Of a stretch of DNA of 64,000 nt, positions 27,152-35,920 are shown piece after piece; position 1 is the first letter of the stretch, and every line of letters starts with the position of its first letter. A program made the position numbers and the translations under genes. The notes under the pieces were generated by a model. That model was given only the letters and a program-made list of their open reading frames with translations. It was not told where the DNA came from and did not search any database. The DNA comes from XN24 sp035514535 (GTDB taxonomy: Bacteria > Pseudomonadota > Gammaproteobacteria > Steroidobacterales > XN24): contig DATKAZ010000037.1 in assembly GCA_035514535.1 (NCBI GenBank), positions 1 through 64,000 on the forward strand, written 5' to 3'.

Positions 27152-28342
27152 ATGAACCCGGCCCTCCTCGACCGCCTCTCGTCGGACCTGGATGCCCTGA
27201 AGGAACAGGGCCTGTACAAGTCCGAGCGTGTCATTGACTCGCCGCAGCAGGCTGCGATCCACATGCAGGGCGGGCGCGAGGTCATCAATTTCTGCGCCAA
27301 CAACTATCTCGGCCTGGCCAACCATCCGGAGCTGATTGCGGCCGCGCACGAGGCGCTCGACCGCTACGGCTACGGCATGGCCTCGGTCCGCTTCATCTGC
27401 GGCACGCAGACGCCGCACAAGGAGCTGGAGCGCCGTATCAGCGCTTTCCTCGGCATGGAGGACACGATCCTCTACCCGTCCTGTTTCGATGCCAACGGCG
27501 GCCTGTTCGAGTGTCTCCTTGGCGAAGACGATGCCGTGATCAGCGACCAGCTTAACCATGCCTCGATCATCGACGGCATCCGCCTGTCCAAGGCACAACG
27601 GCTGCGCTACCGCCACAATGACATGGACGAGCTCGAGGCCAGGCTCGGGGAGGCCGCCGGCGCGCGCACCCGACTGATCGCCACTGACGGTGTGTTCTCG
27701 ATGGACGGCACGATTGCCGAGCTCGGCAGGATCTGTGACCTGGCGGATCGTTACGACGCGCTGGTCATGATCGACGACTGCCACGCAACCGGGTTTCTCG
27801 GTGCCACCGGGCGCGGCACCCACGAGCGTCACGGGGTGCTCGGCCGCGTGGACATCATCACGGGCACGCTGGGCAAGGCTCTCGGTGGCGCGTCCGGCGG
27901 CTTCGTCGCGGCGCGCGGCCCGATCGTCGAATGGCTGCGGCAGAGATCCCGACCGTACCTCTTTTCCAACACCGTGGCGCCGGTGATCGCGGCAACCTCC
28001 CTGCGCGTGCTCGACCTGCTCGAGTCCGGCACGGAACTGCGCAGGCGACTGTGGGACAACACCCATTTATTCCGCGAGCGGATGACGGCGCTGGGCTTCG
28101 ATCTGAAACCCGGCGCACACCCGATCATCCCGGTCATGCTCGGCGATGCGAAGCTCGCCACTGCCATGGCTGACCGATTGCTGGAAGAAGGCGTCTACGT
28201 CATCGGCTTCTCCTACCCGGTCGTGCCGCATGGCGAGGCGCGCATCCGTACCCAGATGTCGGCGGGGCACAGCATGCATCACCTCGAGCGCGCACTTGCC
28301 GCGTTCGAAAAGGTCGGCCGGGAACTGCGCGTCATACACTGA
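27152..28342 (+). CDS. kbl: 2-amino-3-ketobutyrate CoA ligase (glycine C-acetyltransferase)
   Basis: This PLP enzyme of 396 residues splits 2-amino-3-ketobutyrate with CoA into glycine and acetyl-CoA, the second step of threonine degradation. The family blocks NFCANNYLGLANHP, SVRFICGTQTPHKELE, IDDCHATGFLG and the PLP lysine loop TGTLGKALGGASGGF are intact. ATG at 27152 matches the usual N-terminus; the open frame before it overlaps hslR. It forms an operon with tdh, 49 bases downstream. Confidence 0.96.
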   Translation: MNPALLDRLSSDLDALKEQGLYKSERVIDSPQQAAIHMQGGREVINFCANNYLGLANHPELIAAAHEALDRYGYGMASVRFICGTQTPHKELERRISAFLGMEDTILYPSCFDANGGLFECLLGEDDAVISDQLNHASIIDGIRLSKAQRLRYRHNDMDELEARLGEAAGARTRLIATDGVFSMDGTIAELGRICDLADRYDALVMIDDCHATGFLGATGRGTHERHGVLGRVDIITGTLGKALGGASGGFVAARGPIVEWLRQRSRPYLFSNTVAPVIAATSLRVLDLLESGTELRRRLWDNTHLFRERMTALGFDLKPGAHPIIPVMLGDAKLATAMADRLLEEGVYVIGFSYPVVPHGEARIRTQMSAGHSMHHLERALAAFEKVGRELRVIH

Positions 28343-28391
28343 GTCCACGGACCCCCGGCAAAGCCCCTCACACGCAATTACGGAGTCTCCT

Positions 28392-29414
28392 ATGCGCGCA
28401 CTCGTCAAGGCCAGGGCTGAGCCGGGCATCTGGATGCAGGACATCAGCCGGCCGGAGCCCGGGCCGAACGATGTCCTGATCCGGGTCCGCAAGACGGCCA
28501 TCTGCGGCACTGACATGCATATTTACAACTGGGACGAGTGGGCCGCCAGGACCATCCCGGTGCCGATGGCGACCGGTCACGAGTTCGTCGGGCAGGTCGA
28601 GGCGGTCGGCAGCGAAGTACAGGGCATCGTGCCGGGAGACCGGGTCTCGGGCGAGGGGCACCTGACCTGCGGCCACTGCCGTAACTGCCGGGCCGGCAGG
28701 CGTCACCTGTGTCGCAACACCGTGGGCGTGGGAGTCAACCGCCAGGGCTGCTTCGCCGAGTACCTCTGTATTCCGGCCAGCAACGTCTTCAAGCTGCCCG
28801 ACGCCATCGGCGACGACATCGCCGCGATCCTGGATCCGCTCGGCAACGCGGTGCACACGGCGCTGTCGTTCGATCTCGTGGGCGAGGACGTGCTGATCAC
28901 CGGGGCGGGACCGATCGGCATCATGGCGACGGCGATCGCGCGGCATGTGGGCGCCCGCTACGTGGTGATCACCGACATCAACGACTACCGGCTCGACCTC
29001 GCCGCCAGGATGGGCGCGACCCGCACAGTCAACGTCACGCGGGAAAAGCTCGACGACGTCATGCAAGAACTGGAGATGCAGGAGGGCTTCGACGTCGGGC
29101 TCGAGATGTCAGGCAACGCGCAGGCCTTTCGCGACATGCTGCGCACCATGCACCACGGCGGCGGCGTCGCGCTGCTCGGCATTCCGCCGGAGGAAACCGC
29201 GATCGACTGGAACCAGGTGATCTTCAAGGGACTGACGATCAAGGGAATCTACGGCCGCGAAATGTTCGAGACCTGGTACAAGATGGCGAGCATGCTGCAG
29301 AGCGGCCTCGACGTCGGCCCGGTGATCACGCACCGCTTCGCGGCCGCCGACTACCTCGAGGGATTCCGCACCATGGGGTCGGGGCAATCCGGCAAGGTGA
29401 TCCTGGACTGGTAG
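28392..29414 (+). CDS. tdh: L-threonine 3-dehydrogenase
   Basis: This zinc alcohol dehydrogenase family enzyme of 340 residues oxidises threonine to 2-amino-3-ketobutyrate with NAD. It has the catalytic zinc region AICGTDMHIYNWDEW and GHEFVG, the structural zinc cysteines in CGHCRNCRAGRRHLC, and the Rossmann motif ITGAGPIGIMA. The kbl-tdh pair turns threonine into glycine and acetyl-CoA, fitting with sdaA and putA nearby. Confidence 0.96.
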   Translation: MRALVKARAEPGIWMQDISRPEPGPNDVLIRVRKTAICGTDMHIYNWDEWAARTIPVPMATGHEFVGQVEAVGSEVQGIVPGDRVSGEGHLTCGHCRNCRAGRRHLCRNTVGVGVNRQGCFAEYLCIPASNVFKLPDAIGDDIAAILDPLGNAVHTALSFDLVGEDVLITGAGPIGIMATAIARHVGARYVVITDINDYRLDLAARMGATRTVNVTREKLDDVMQELEMQEGFDVGLEMSGNAQAFRDMLRTMHHGGGVALLGIPPEETAIDWNQVIFKGLTIKGIYGREMFETWYKMASMLQSGLDVGPVITHRFAAADYLEGFRTMGSGQSGKVILDW

Positions 29415-29551
29415 GACATCCGCCACGAGCAGCAACCCGCCGCGCGGTGGCCCATCCGTGCCGGAGTATCGTACGATGATGCGTGCCTTGATTCTGTCGT
29501 GACGAACCGGGCACTCGCAGGATGCGAGGTTCGGTTCACTGGAGGAAAGCC

Positions 29552-30472
29552 ATGCGTAAAGCACTCGTCCCGCTGGTTACGGTGCTGCTGTGGGGTTGCA
29601 ACCCGGCGCCACCGCCCGATTCTCCCGCCGCTCCGGCAGCCCCGGACGCCGCGCCGGCCGCAACGGCCGCCACGCGGGCCGAACCCGCTGCGGATCAGCT
29701 TGCCGCCGTGCTCGCCTCCATGCCGGATGAGGTCAAGGCCCGTTATCAGTACCGGCATCCCGCAGAAACCCTGGAATTTTTCGGCATTCGCCCCGGCATG
29801 ACCGTGGTAGAAGCCTTGCCCGGGGCCGGCTGGTATTCCCGACTGCTCGTGCCCTACCTCGGCGAGAACGGGCGCCTGATCGGCGCCAACTATGAGCACG
29901 ACATGTGGCCGAAATTCGGATTCTTCGACCAGGAATTCATCGATTCAATGGCGACCTGGACGACGGACTGGCCGCAACAGGCGGAAACCTGGGGAGATGA
30001 CGGCGGGGCTGCAGTAGAGGCCTTCGAGTTCGGCTCGCTGCCGGCGGACCTGGCGGGCCGGGCGGATGCCGTGTTGCTCATTCGGGCCATTCACAATCTC
30101 GCCCGTTTCGAAAGCGACGGCGATTTTCTCACGACGGCGCTCAAGGATGTTTACGAGGTCCTGAAACCCGGCGGCATCGTCGGCGTGGTGCAGCACGAGG
30201 CCCGGCCCGATATGCCGGACGAATGGGCCGCCGGAGCCAGAGGCTACCTGAAGAAGGCGTTCGTCATCGACCGCCTGACGGCGGCCGGGTTCGAGTTCGT
30301 GGATGACAGCGATGTCAACGAGAATCCGCACGATCAGCCCACCACGGAGGACGTGGTGTGGCGGTTGCCGCCCAGCCTGATGACCAGCCGGGACAACCCG
30401 GAGCTGCGGTCTGACATGAACGCGATCGGAGAATCCAACCGGATGACGTTGAAATTTCGCAAGCCGGAATGA
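29552..30472 (+). CDS. methyltransferase-like lipoprotein
   Basis: This 306-residue protein starts with a lipoprotein signal (VTVLLWGC) and a 40-residue Ala/Pro linker. A Rossmann-type methyltransferase domain follows, with motif I VVEALPGAGWYSRLL, an acidic residue in GANYEHD, and LKPGGIVGVVQHE. Related predicted methyltransferases with signal peptides are common in proteobacteria, but their substrate is unknown. Since SAM is cytoplasmic, an exported enzyme is puzzling. GGAGGA lies six bases before the ATG. It follows tdh by 137 bases and converges with sppA. Confidence 0.75.
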   Translation: MRKALVPLVTVLLWGCNPAPPPDSPAAPAAPDAAPAATAATRAEPAADQLAAVLASMPDEVKARYQYRHPAETLEFFGIRPGMTVVEALPGAGWYSRLLVPYLGENGRLIGANYEHDMWPKFGFFDQEFIDSMATWTTDWPQQAETWGDDGGAAVEAFEFGSLPADLAGRADAVLLIRAIHNLARFESDGDFLTTALKDVYEVLKPGGIVGVVQHEARPDMPDEWAAGARGYLKKAFVIDRLTAAGFEFVDDSDVNENPHDQPTTEDVVWRLPPSLMTSRDNPELRSDMNAIGESNRMTLKFRKPE

Positions 30473-30494
30473 GCATTGATGCGAGCCGGGTTCG

Positions 30495-32342
30495 CTAGCG
30501 GCTCTCGCAAAAGCAGTGGTAATAAAGCCCGCGCGGATCTGCGAAGCCGTCGAGCCGCTGGATTTCGGTGACGATGTCCCGAATCCCGTCGGGGAAATGA
30601 TCCAGCCATGAGCCCGGCCAGGCCGTGAATCCAAGGCGCGCGCCGCCGGTCAGCAAGCCGACCATCAGCCGGTCGCGAAAGTTCAGCGCCGGCTCGATCA
30701 GCGTGACATTGAAATCGTCACCCAGCCCCACCCGCTCCGCGGCGGCCGCCAGAGCGTCATCCAGGGTTCCGATCCGGTCGACGAGCCCCGCGGCGAGCGC
30801 CGTCTCGCCCAGCCACACGCGCCCCTCGGCATACTTCCTGACTTCCTCGACCGAGAGGCCGCGCGCCACCGCCACCTGGCCGAGGAACCGCTCGTAGGCG
30901 CCCTCGACTATCGTCTGGATGATCTGGAGCGCGTCGTCGCCGAAGGAGCGGTCCAGCCGGAACTCGCCGCTGTAGCGGTGCGTGCCGACACCGTCGACGG
31001 TCACGCCCAGCCGCTCCAGAAGGCGGCCGAAATTCGGCATCATCGCCACCACGCCGATCGACCCGGTGACCGTCGTCGGGTGCGCCCAGATCTCGTCGGC
31101 CGGCAGGGCGATCATGTAGCCGCCGGAAGCCGCGACGCCGCCCATCGAGACGAACAGTGGCTTGCCGGACTCCCGCACGAGCTCGAGTTCGCGCAGGATC
31201 ACCTCGGATGCGAACTGGCTGCCGCCGCCGCTGTCGACCCGCAGCACCAGTGACTTGACGGCATCATCGTCGCGCGCCTCGCGCAACAGGTCGCGGAGCG
31301 TTTCGTCGCCGATGGTGCCGGGTGGCTGTTGTCCCGACATGATGTCGCCGCGCGCCACGATCAGCCCGACCGCCGGCTGGTCGTCCGAAGACGCCGACAC
31401 CGTGGGTCCCGCTTTCACGGCGACAAGGTATTCCCCGGCCTGGACGCCGACATACTCCCCCGCCCGGTCGTGCCCGCCGGTCTCGGCCAGGCGCTCCTCG
31501 ATCTCGTCGACCGAGCGCAGCCCGTCGACCAGGCCGGCATCGAGCGCCATCCTGGCCATGTCGCCGCCCGCGGCGCGCAGGCGCGGCAGGAAACGCTCGA
31601 TATAGTCATCCAGCAGGTCCGGCTCGACACCGCGTGCACGTGAAACATCGGCGCGCCAGGCCGACCAGAGGCCGGCGGCGATCGGCCTCAGGTTGTCCTT
31701 TTCCTCGTCCGCCATGTCGTCGCGCGTGACGCCGTCTCCGTAGCTCTTCGCTTCTCCGGCCCGAAAGACATACCAGTCCAGCGACAGCTTCTCGAGCGCC
31801 GCCTTGTAATAGTTCCGGTAGAAGCCGAAGCCCTGGAACAGGATGCCGCCGAGCGGATCCAGGTAGAGCTCGTCGGCATGCGCCGCAAGGTAGTACTGGG
31901 GATGGCCGAGCCCGCCGGCCGAGGCGATGACCGGTTTGCCGGCCTCCCTGAACCGCTCCAGCGCCATCGCGACACGGCCCAGCTTGTCAATGCTGCCGCT
32001 TGCGAGGTCGTCCAGCGCGAGGTGGATGGCCTTGACCCGCTTGTCGTCCCCGGCCTGGTCGATGGCCTCGACCAGCTCGCTGACGAGGGTCTGGGCCCGC
32101 GTCAGGCCGCGAGCGGCCTCATAGGCCCGACTGACGGGATCACCGGAATACTGCTCGACGAGCTCCCCTTCCGGGCTCACCACGAGCACGAACGCGTCCG
32201 GCAACCTGGCCGGCCTGGCCCCGATCGCGACGAGCACGATGCCGAGGACCACCAGCATGAGGACCAGGTGCACGCTGCGGCGCAGCGCGTCCAGCGCCCG
32301 CCAGACATTGCGCAGGAAGCCGCGGAGGCCTCGCCCGAGCAA
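30495..32342 (-). CDS. sppA: signal peptide peptidase SppA, 67K type
   Basis: This 615-residue inner-membrane protease has one N-terminal helix (SVHLVLMLVVLGIVLVAIGA) and the tandem-domain layout of the long SppA. The lysine of the dyad lies in VFRAGEAKSYGDGV and the serine in MGGVAASGGYMIALPAD. It clears cleaved signal peptides. The stop codon of sppA lies 22 bases from that of the converging methyltransferase-like gene. rplS ends only three bases upstream, so sppA may be read from the ribosomal operon. Confidence 0.93.
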   Translation of the reverse strand: MLGRGLRGFLRNVWRALDALRRSVHLVLMLVVLGIVLVAIGARPARLPDAFVLVVSPEGELVEQYSGDPVSRAYEAARGLTRAQTLVSELVEAIDQAGDDKRVKAIHLALDDLASGSIDKLGRVAMALERFREAGKPVIASAGGLGHPQYYLAAHADELYLDPLGGILFQGFGFYRNYYKAALEKLSLDWYVFRAGEAKSYGDGVTRDDMADEEKDNLRPIAAGLWSAWRADVSRARGVEPDLLDDYIERFLPRLRAAGGDMARMALDAGLVDGLRSVDEIEERLAETGGHDRAGEYVGVQAGEYLVAVKAGPTVSASSDDQPAVGLIVARGDIMSGQQPPGTIGDETLRDLLREARDDDAVKSLVLRVDSGGGSQFASEVILRELELVRESGKPLFVSMGGVAASGGYMIALPADEIWAHPTTVTGSIGVVAMMPNFGRLLERLGVTVDGVGTHRYSGEFRLDRSFGDDALQIIQTIVEGAYERFLGQVAVARGLSVEEVRKYAEGRVWLGETALAAGLVDRIGTLDDALAAAAERVGLGDDFNVTLIEPALNFRDRLMVGLLTGGARLGFTAWPGSWLDHFPDGIRDIVTEIQRLDGFADPRGLYYHCFCESR

Positions 32343-32345
32343 CGA

Positions 32346-32690
32346 TCAGACCTTTTCCTTGATCCGTGCGGCCTTACCCGTGCGGTCGCGGAGGTAGTAA
32401 AGTTTCGCGCGGCGGACGTCGCCCTTACGCTTCACCTGGATGCCGGCGATGGCCGGGCTGTAGGTCTGAAATACCCTCTCCACGCCTTCGCCGTGCGAAA
32501 CCTTGCGTACGGTGAAGGCGGAATTCAGCCCGCGATTGCGCCGCGCGATGACAACGCCCTCGAAGGCCTGCAGCCGCTCGCGGTTGCCTTCCTTGACCTT
32601 GACCTGCACGACGACCGTGTCGCCGGGCGAAAAGTCAGGGACTTCCCGCTGCATCTGCTCTTTATCCAACTCTTCGATGATATTGCTCAT
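32346..32690 (-). CDS. rplS: 50S ribosomal protein L19
   Basis: This 114-residue L19 has FSPGDTVVVQVKVKEGNRERLQAFEGVVIARRNRG and SPAIAGIQVKRKGDVRRAKLYYLR. Start MSNIIEEL is used, although the frame opens two codons earlier. It is the last ribosomal gene of rpsP-rimM-trmD-rplS. Confidence 0.97.
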   Translation of the reverse strand: MSNIIEELDKEQMQREVPDFSPGDTVVVQVKVKEGNRERLQAFEGVVIARRNRGLNSAFTVRKVSHGEGVERVFQTYSPAIAGIQVKRKGDVRRAKLYYLRDRTGKAARIKEKV

Positions 32691-32721
32691 GTCGATCACC
32701 TGCGCCCCAGCTAACCTCAGT

Positions 32722-33474
32722 TCAATCCGCGCCGCCGGTTGCCCGTTCGGCGATGTATTCGTCCAGCAGCCGCCGCTCCTCCGCGGACAGCTCGCGCCCG
32801 GCCAGCAGGTCCGGCCGCATCCTCCATGTGCGTCCCAGCGACTGCTTCAGCCGCCAGCGCCGGATGGCCTCATGGTCGCCCGACAACAGCACCGGCGGCA
32901 CCCGCAGCGAGCCGACCTCCTCCGGCCGGGTATAGTGCGGGCAATCCAGCAGCCCGTCGCTGAACGAGTCCTCCACGGCGGAATTCTCGTCTCCGAGCAC
33001 GCCGGGCACCAGCCTCGCCACCGCGTCGACTACCAGCATGGCCGGGAGCTCGCCGCCGCTCAAGACGTAGTCCCCGACCGTCAGCGACTCGTCCGCCTCC
33101 ATGCACAACAACCGCTCATCCATGCCTTCGTAGCGTCCCGCGACGAGCAACAGCCCGGGCAGGTCACTGTATTCCCGCGCCACGGCCTGGTCGAACACCC
33201 TGCCCTGCGGCGAGAGAAAAACCGTCCGGCTGCCCGCCGGCAACTTCGCCCTGGCGGAGCGAATCGCGCTACGCAAGGGCTCCACCTTCATCACCATGCC
33301 CGGGCCGCCGCCATAGGGCCGGGCATCGACCGTGCGATGCGGGTCCGTCGCGAACTCGCGCGGGTCCGTCGTCCCCAGGCGCAGCAGGCCGCGCTCCAGC
33401 GCGCGCCCCACGACCCCGAAGCGGCCGACCACTCCGACCACCTCCGGAAACAGCGTCACTACTTCGAAGTGCAT
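32722..33474 (-). CDS. trmD: tRNA (guanine37-N1)-methyltransferase
   Basis: This 250-residue SPOUT enzyme makes m1G37, which prevents frameshifting. The trefoil-knot motifs are present: TVDARPYGGGPGMVMK, LLVAGRYEGMDERL and the SAM loop YVLSGGELPAMLVVDAVARLVPGVLG. It is positioned between rimM (9 bases) and rplS (31 bases), the standard order. Confidence 0.97.
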   Translation of the reverse strand: MHFEVVTLFPEVVGVVGRFGVVGRALERGLLRLGTTDPREFATDPHRTVDARPYGGGPGMVMKVEPLRSAIRSARAKLPAGSRTVFLSPQGRVFDQAVAREYSDLPGLLLVAGRYEGMDERLLCMEADESLTVGDYVLSGGELPAMLVVDAVARLVPGVLGDENSAVEDSFSDGLLDCPHYTRPEEVGSLRVPPVLLSGDHEAIRRWRLKQSLGRTWRMRPDLLAGRELSAEERRLLDEYIAERATGGAD

Positions 33475-33483
33475 GACGCCGCC

Positions 33484-33990
33484 TTAGAACTCCGGGTCCC
33501 AGTCGACGACCATCCGTCCACCGGCCAGGTCTACGTCTCGCACATACCGCCCGGGCAGAAACGGCAGTAGCCGTTCGCGCTCGCCCTTGACCACCATGAC
33601 GTCATTCGCCCCGGTGGCCATCATGTTCTCGATCCGGCCCAGGCTCACGCCCTCGATCGTGACGACCTCGAGTCCGACTAGGTCGGCCCAGTAGTACTCC
33701 CCGGCACCCGATTCGGGCAACCGGTCCCTGCTCACGGCCAGCTCGGCGCCAACCAGCGGAGCGGCCTGGTCCCGGTTGGAGCACCCCTCGAAGCGTCCTA
33801 CCAGCGCCTGTCCCTGGCGCCGCCCCTCGACCAGTCTCGCCGCGCGCCATTCGCCCGCCAGGCCCAGTTCGACCTCCTGGTAGGTCAGCAGGTTCTCCAC
33901 CGGGTCGGTGAAGGACCAGAGCTTGACCCAGCCGCGGACCCCGTAAAGGCCGCCGACCTTGCCGAGGACCACCCGTCGATCAGCAGCCAT
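33484..33990 (-). CDS. rimM: 16S rRNA processing protein RimM
   Basis: This 168-residue protein has the RimM N-terminal domain (LGKVGGLYGVRGWVKLWSFTDP) and the PRC-barrel tail (EYYWADLVGLEVVTIEGVSLG, GRYVRDVDLAGGRMVVDW). It binds S19 and assists 30S head assembly. Confidence 0.95.
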   Translation of the reverse strand: MAADRRVVLGKVGGLYGVRGWVKLWSFTDPVENLLTYQEVELGLAGEWRAARLVEGRRQGQALVGRFEGCSNRDQAAPLVGAELAVSRDRLPESGAGEYYWADLVGLEVVTIEGVSLGRIENMMATGANDVMVVKGERERLLPFLPGRYVRDVDLAGGRMVVDWDPEF

Positions 33991-34035
33991 GATCCGTACG
34001 CCTCCGGCACGCGATGCCGCGCGCCCGCGAAGGCC

Positions 34036-34287
34036 TCAGGCCGCCTTCTTCTCGAATTGCTTGATCAGGCTGGCAACCCGCTCGGACGGCTGTGCGCCGT
34101 GGCCAAGCCAGTGATTCACCCGCTCGAGATCGAGCTTGAGCTTCTCTTCCTTGCCGGTCGCGACCGGATTGAAAAAGCCGAGCCGCTCGATATAGCGCCC
34201 GTCGCGCCGGTTGCGGCTGTCGGTCACCACCACGTGGTAGAAGGGGCGCTTCTTGGCGCCTCCCCGGGTCAGACGAATCGTCACCAT
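34036..34287 (-). CDS. rpsP: 30S ribosomal protein S16
   Basis: S16 of 83 residues begins MVTIRLTRGGAKKRPFYHVVV and includes RRDGRYIERLGFFNPV. The open frame runs 23 codons further upstream, but the family start is clear. It is the first gene of the rpsP-rimM-trmD-rplS operon and has its own promoter in the gap after ffh. Confidence 0.97.
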   Translation of the reverse strand: MVTIRLTRGGAKKRPFYHVVVTDSRNRRDGRYIERLGFFNPVATGKEEKLKLDLERVNHWLGHGAQPSERVASLIKQFEKKAA

Positions 34288-34383
34288 GGATCCAGATTCC
34301 CTCGTTCGTGCCGGCTGCCGCGCGCGGAAACTCCCGCGCACCGCAGAGCGATCCACCTTCCGGTGGCCGCAAGTAAACGCGTT

Positions 34384-34411
34384 ATTCTACTGGATTTTTA
34401 CGCAATGGGAA
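34384..34411 (-). promoter_or_regulatory. promoter of the rpsP operon
   Basis: On the minus strand TTCCCA (complement of 34406-34411) and TAGAAT (complement of 34384-34389) are 16 bases apart. Transcription would start near 34377, giving a leader of about 90 bases before rpsP. Confidence 0.45.
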
Positions 34412-34430
34412 GGGCCGCGAGGGTCGCCGC

Positions 34431-35783
34431 TCAGCCGAAGCCCGGCGGCAGGCGGCCCTTCATGGCGCGCATCATCTTGGCCATGCCGCCCTTGCTGAAT
34501 TTCTTCATCATCTTCTGCATCTGCGTGTGCTGCTTCAGCAGGCGATTGACCTCCTGCACCTGGACTCCCGCCCCCCGGGCGATGCGCCGCTTGCGGGAGC
34601 CGTCGATGATGGCCGGGTGACGCCGCTCCCCGGGCGTCATCGAGTCGATCACGGCGACCTGGCGGCGCATTTCGCGCTCTCCCATACGCGAATCGACCTT
34701 CGCCGGCACCATGTTGCCCGGGAGCTTGTCCAGCAGGCCGGCCAGGCCACCCATCTCCTGCATCTGGCGAATCTGGTCGCGCAGGTCCTGCAGAGAGAAG
34801 CCCTGCCCCCGGGAGATCTTGCGTGCCAGGCGGTCGGCCTGTTCGCTGTCGACCTTGTGCTGGACTTCCTCGACGAGCGACACAACGTCGCCCATGCCCA
34901 GGATACGGGAGGCGAGGCGCTCGGGATGGAACGGCTCAAGCGCGGTGGTTTTCTCCCCGGCGCCGATGAACTTGATCGGCTTGCCCGTGACCTGGCGCAC
35001 GGACAGGGCGACGCCGCCACGGGCATCGCCATCGGTCTTGGTCAGGATCACGCCGGTGAGTTCGAGGACCTCGCCGAACGCGCGCGCCGCATTGACGGCG
35101 TCCTGGCCGGCCATGCTGTCGACGACGAACAGCGTCTCGACCGGCTGCACCGCGACATGGATGCGCCGCGCCTCGTCCATCATGGCCTCGTCGACGTGCA
35201 GGCGCCCGGCCGTGTCGATAATCAGCACGTCGCACAACTCGCGACGCGCGCTCTCGACCGCCCGCCGGGCGATTTCGATCGGGTCCTGGCCCGTCGCGCT
35301 CGGAAAAAAGGCCGCTCCGACCTCGGTCGCGAGGCGCTCCAGCTGCAGGATTGCCGCCGGCCGATAGACGTCGACACTGGCGAGCATGACCTTGCGCCCG
35401 TCGCGTTCCGTCAGTCGCCGCGCGAGCTTGGCGGCCGTCGTCGTCTTGCCCGCGCCTTGCAACCCGGCCAGCAAGACGATCGCCGGCGGTTGGGCGCGCA
35501 AATCCAGTGCCTCGTTCGCCGCGCCCATCGTGTGCACGAGTTCATCGTGGATGATCTTGATGAAGGCCTGGCCCGGCGTCAGGCTCTTGGTGACCTCGGC
35601 ACCAAGCGCGCGTTTCCGGGCGCGCTCGATGAAGTCCTTGACCACGGGCAGCGCAACATCCGCCTCGAGAAATGCCATGCGCACCTGGCGCAGAGTGTCG
35701 CGAATATTGTCCTCGGTGATGCGGCCACGCCCCTTGAGGGCATTGCCGGCACGCGACAGGCGGTCGGTCAGGTTCTCGAACAT
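34431..35783 (-). CDS. ffh: signal recognition particle protein Ffh
   Basis: This 450-residue GTPase of the bacterial SRP has the N-domain (MFENLTDRLSRAGNALKGRG), G1 GLQGAGKTTTAAKLA, DTAGRLHVD, TKTDGDARGG and a C-terminal Met-rich M domain (QMQKMMKKFSKGGMAKMMRAMKG). It targets nascent membrane proteins to FtsY and SecYEG. Start MFENLT follows family practice. Confidence 0.97.
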   Translation of the reverse strand: MFENLTDRLSRAGNALKGRGRITEDNIRDTLRQVRMAFLEADVALPVVKDFIERARKRALGAEVTKSLTPGQAFIKIIHDELVHTMGAANEALDLRAQPPAIVLLAGLQGAGKTTTAAKLARRLTERDGRKVMLASVDVYRPAAILQLERLATEVGAAFFPSATGQDPIEIARRAVESARRELCDVLIIDTAGRLHVDEAMMDEARRIHVAVQPVETLFVVDSMAGQDAVNAARAFGEVLELTGVILTKTDGDARGGVALSVRQVTGKPIKFIGAGEKTTALEPFHPERLASRILGMGDVVSLVEEVQHKVDSEQADRLARKISRGQGFSLQDLRDQIRQMQEMGGLAGLLDKLPGNMVPAKVDSRMGEREMRRQVAVIDSMTPGERRHPAIIDGSRKRRIARGAGVQVQEVNRLLKQHTQMQKMMKKFSKGGMAKMMRAMKGRLPPGFG

Positions 35784-35819
35784 CGGTTCAGGGGGACTCG
35801 CGGGCAGGTCGAGGGGCGA

Positions 35820-35825
35820 ATTATA
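35820..35825 (-). promoter_or_regulatory. -10 box upstream of ffh
   Basis: A perfect TATAAT on the minus strand lies 37 bases before the ffh ATG, in the divergent gap shared with the ypjD-like gene. No convincing -35 box is seen. Confidence 0.35.
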
Positions 35826-35920
35826 CCCGGCGCCCGCGCTACTTCGGATTTCCGCGTTTCTACCGGCGCCCGGCGCTGTGTCAGAATGCATCTTTAAGAC
35901 TTGGCCGCCGAGCGATCCAG

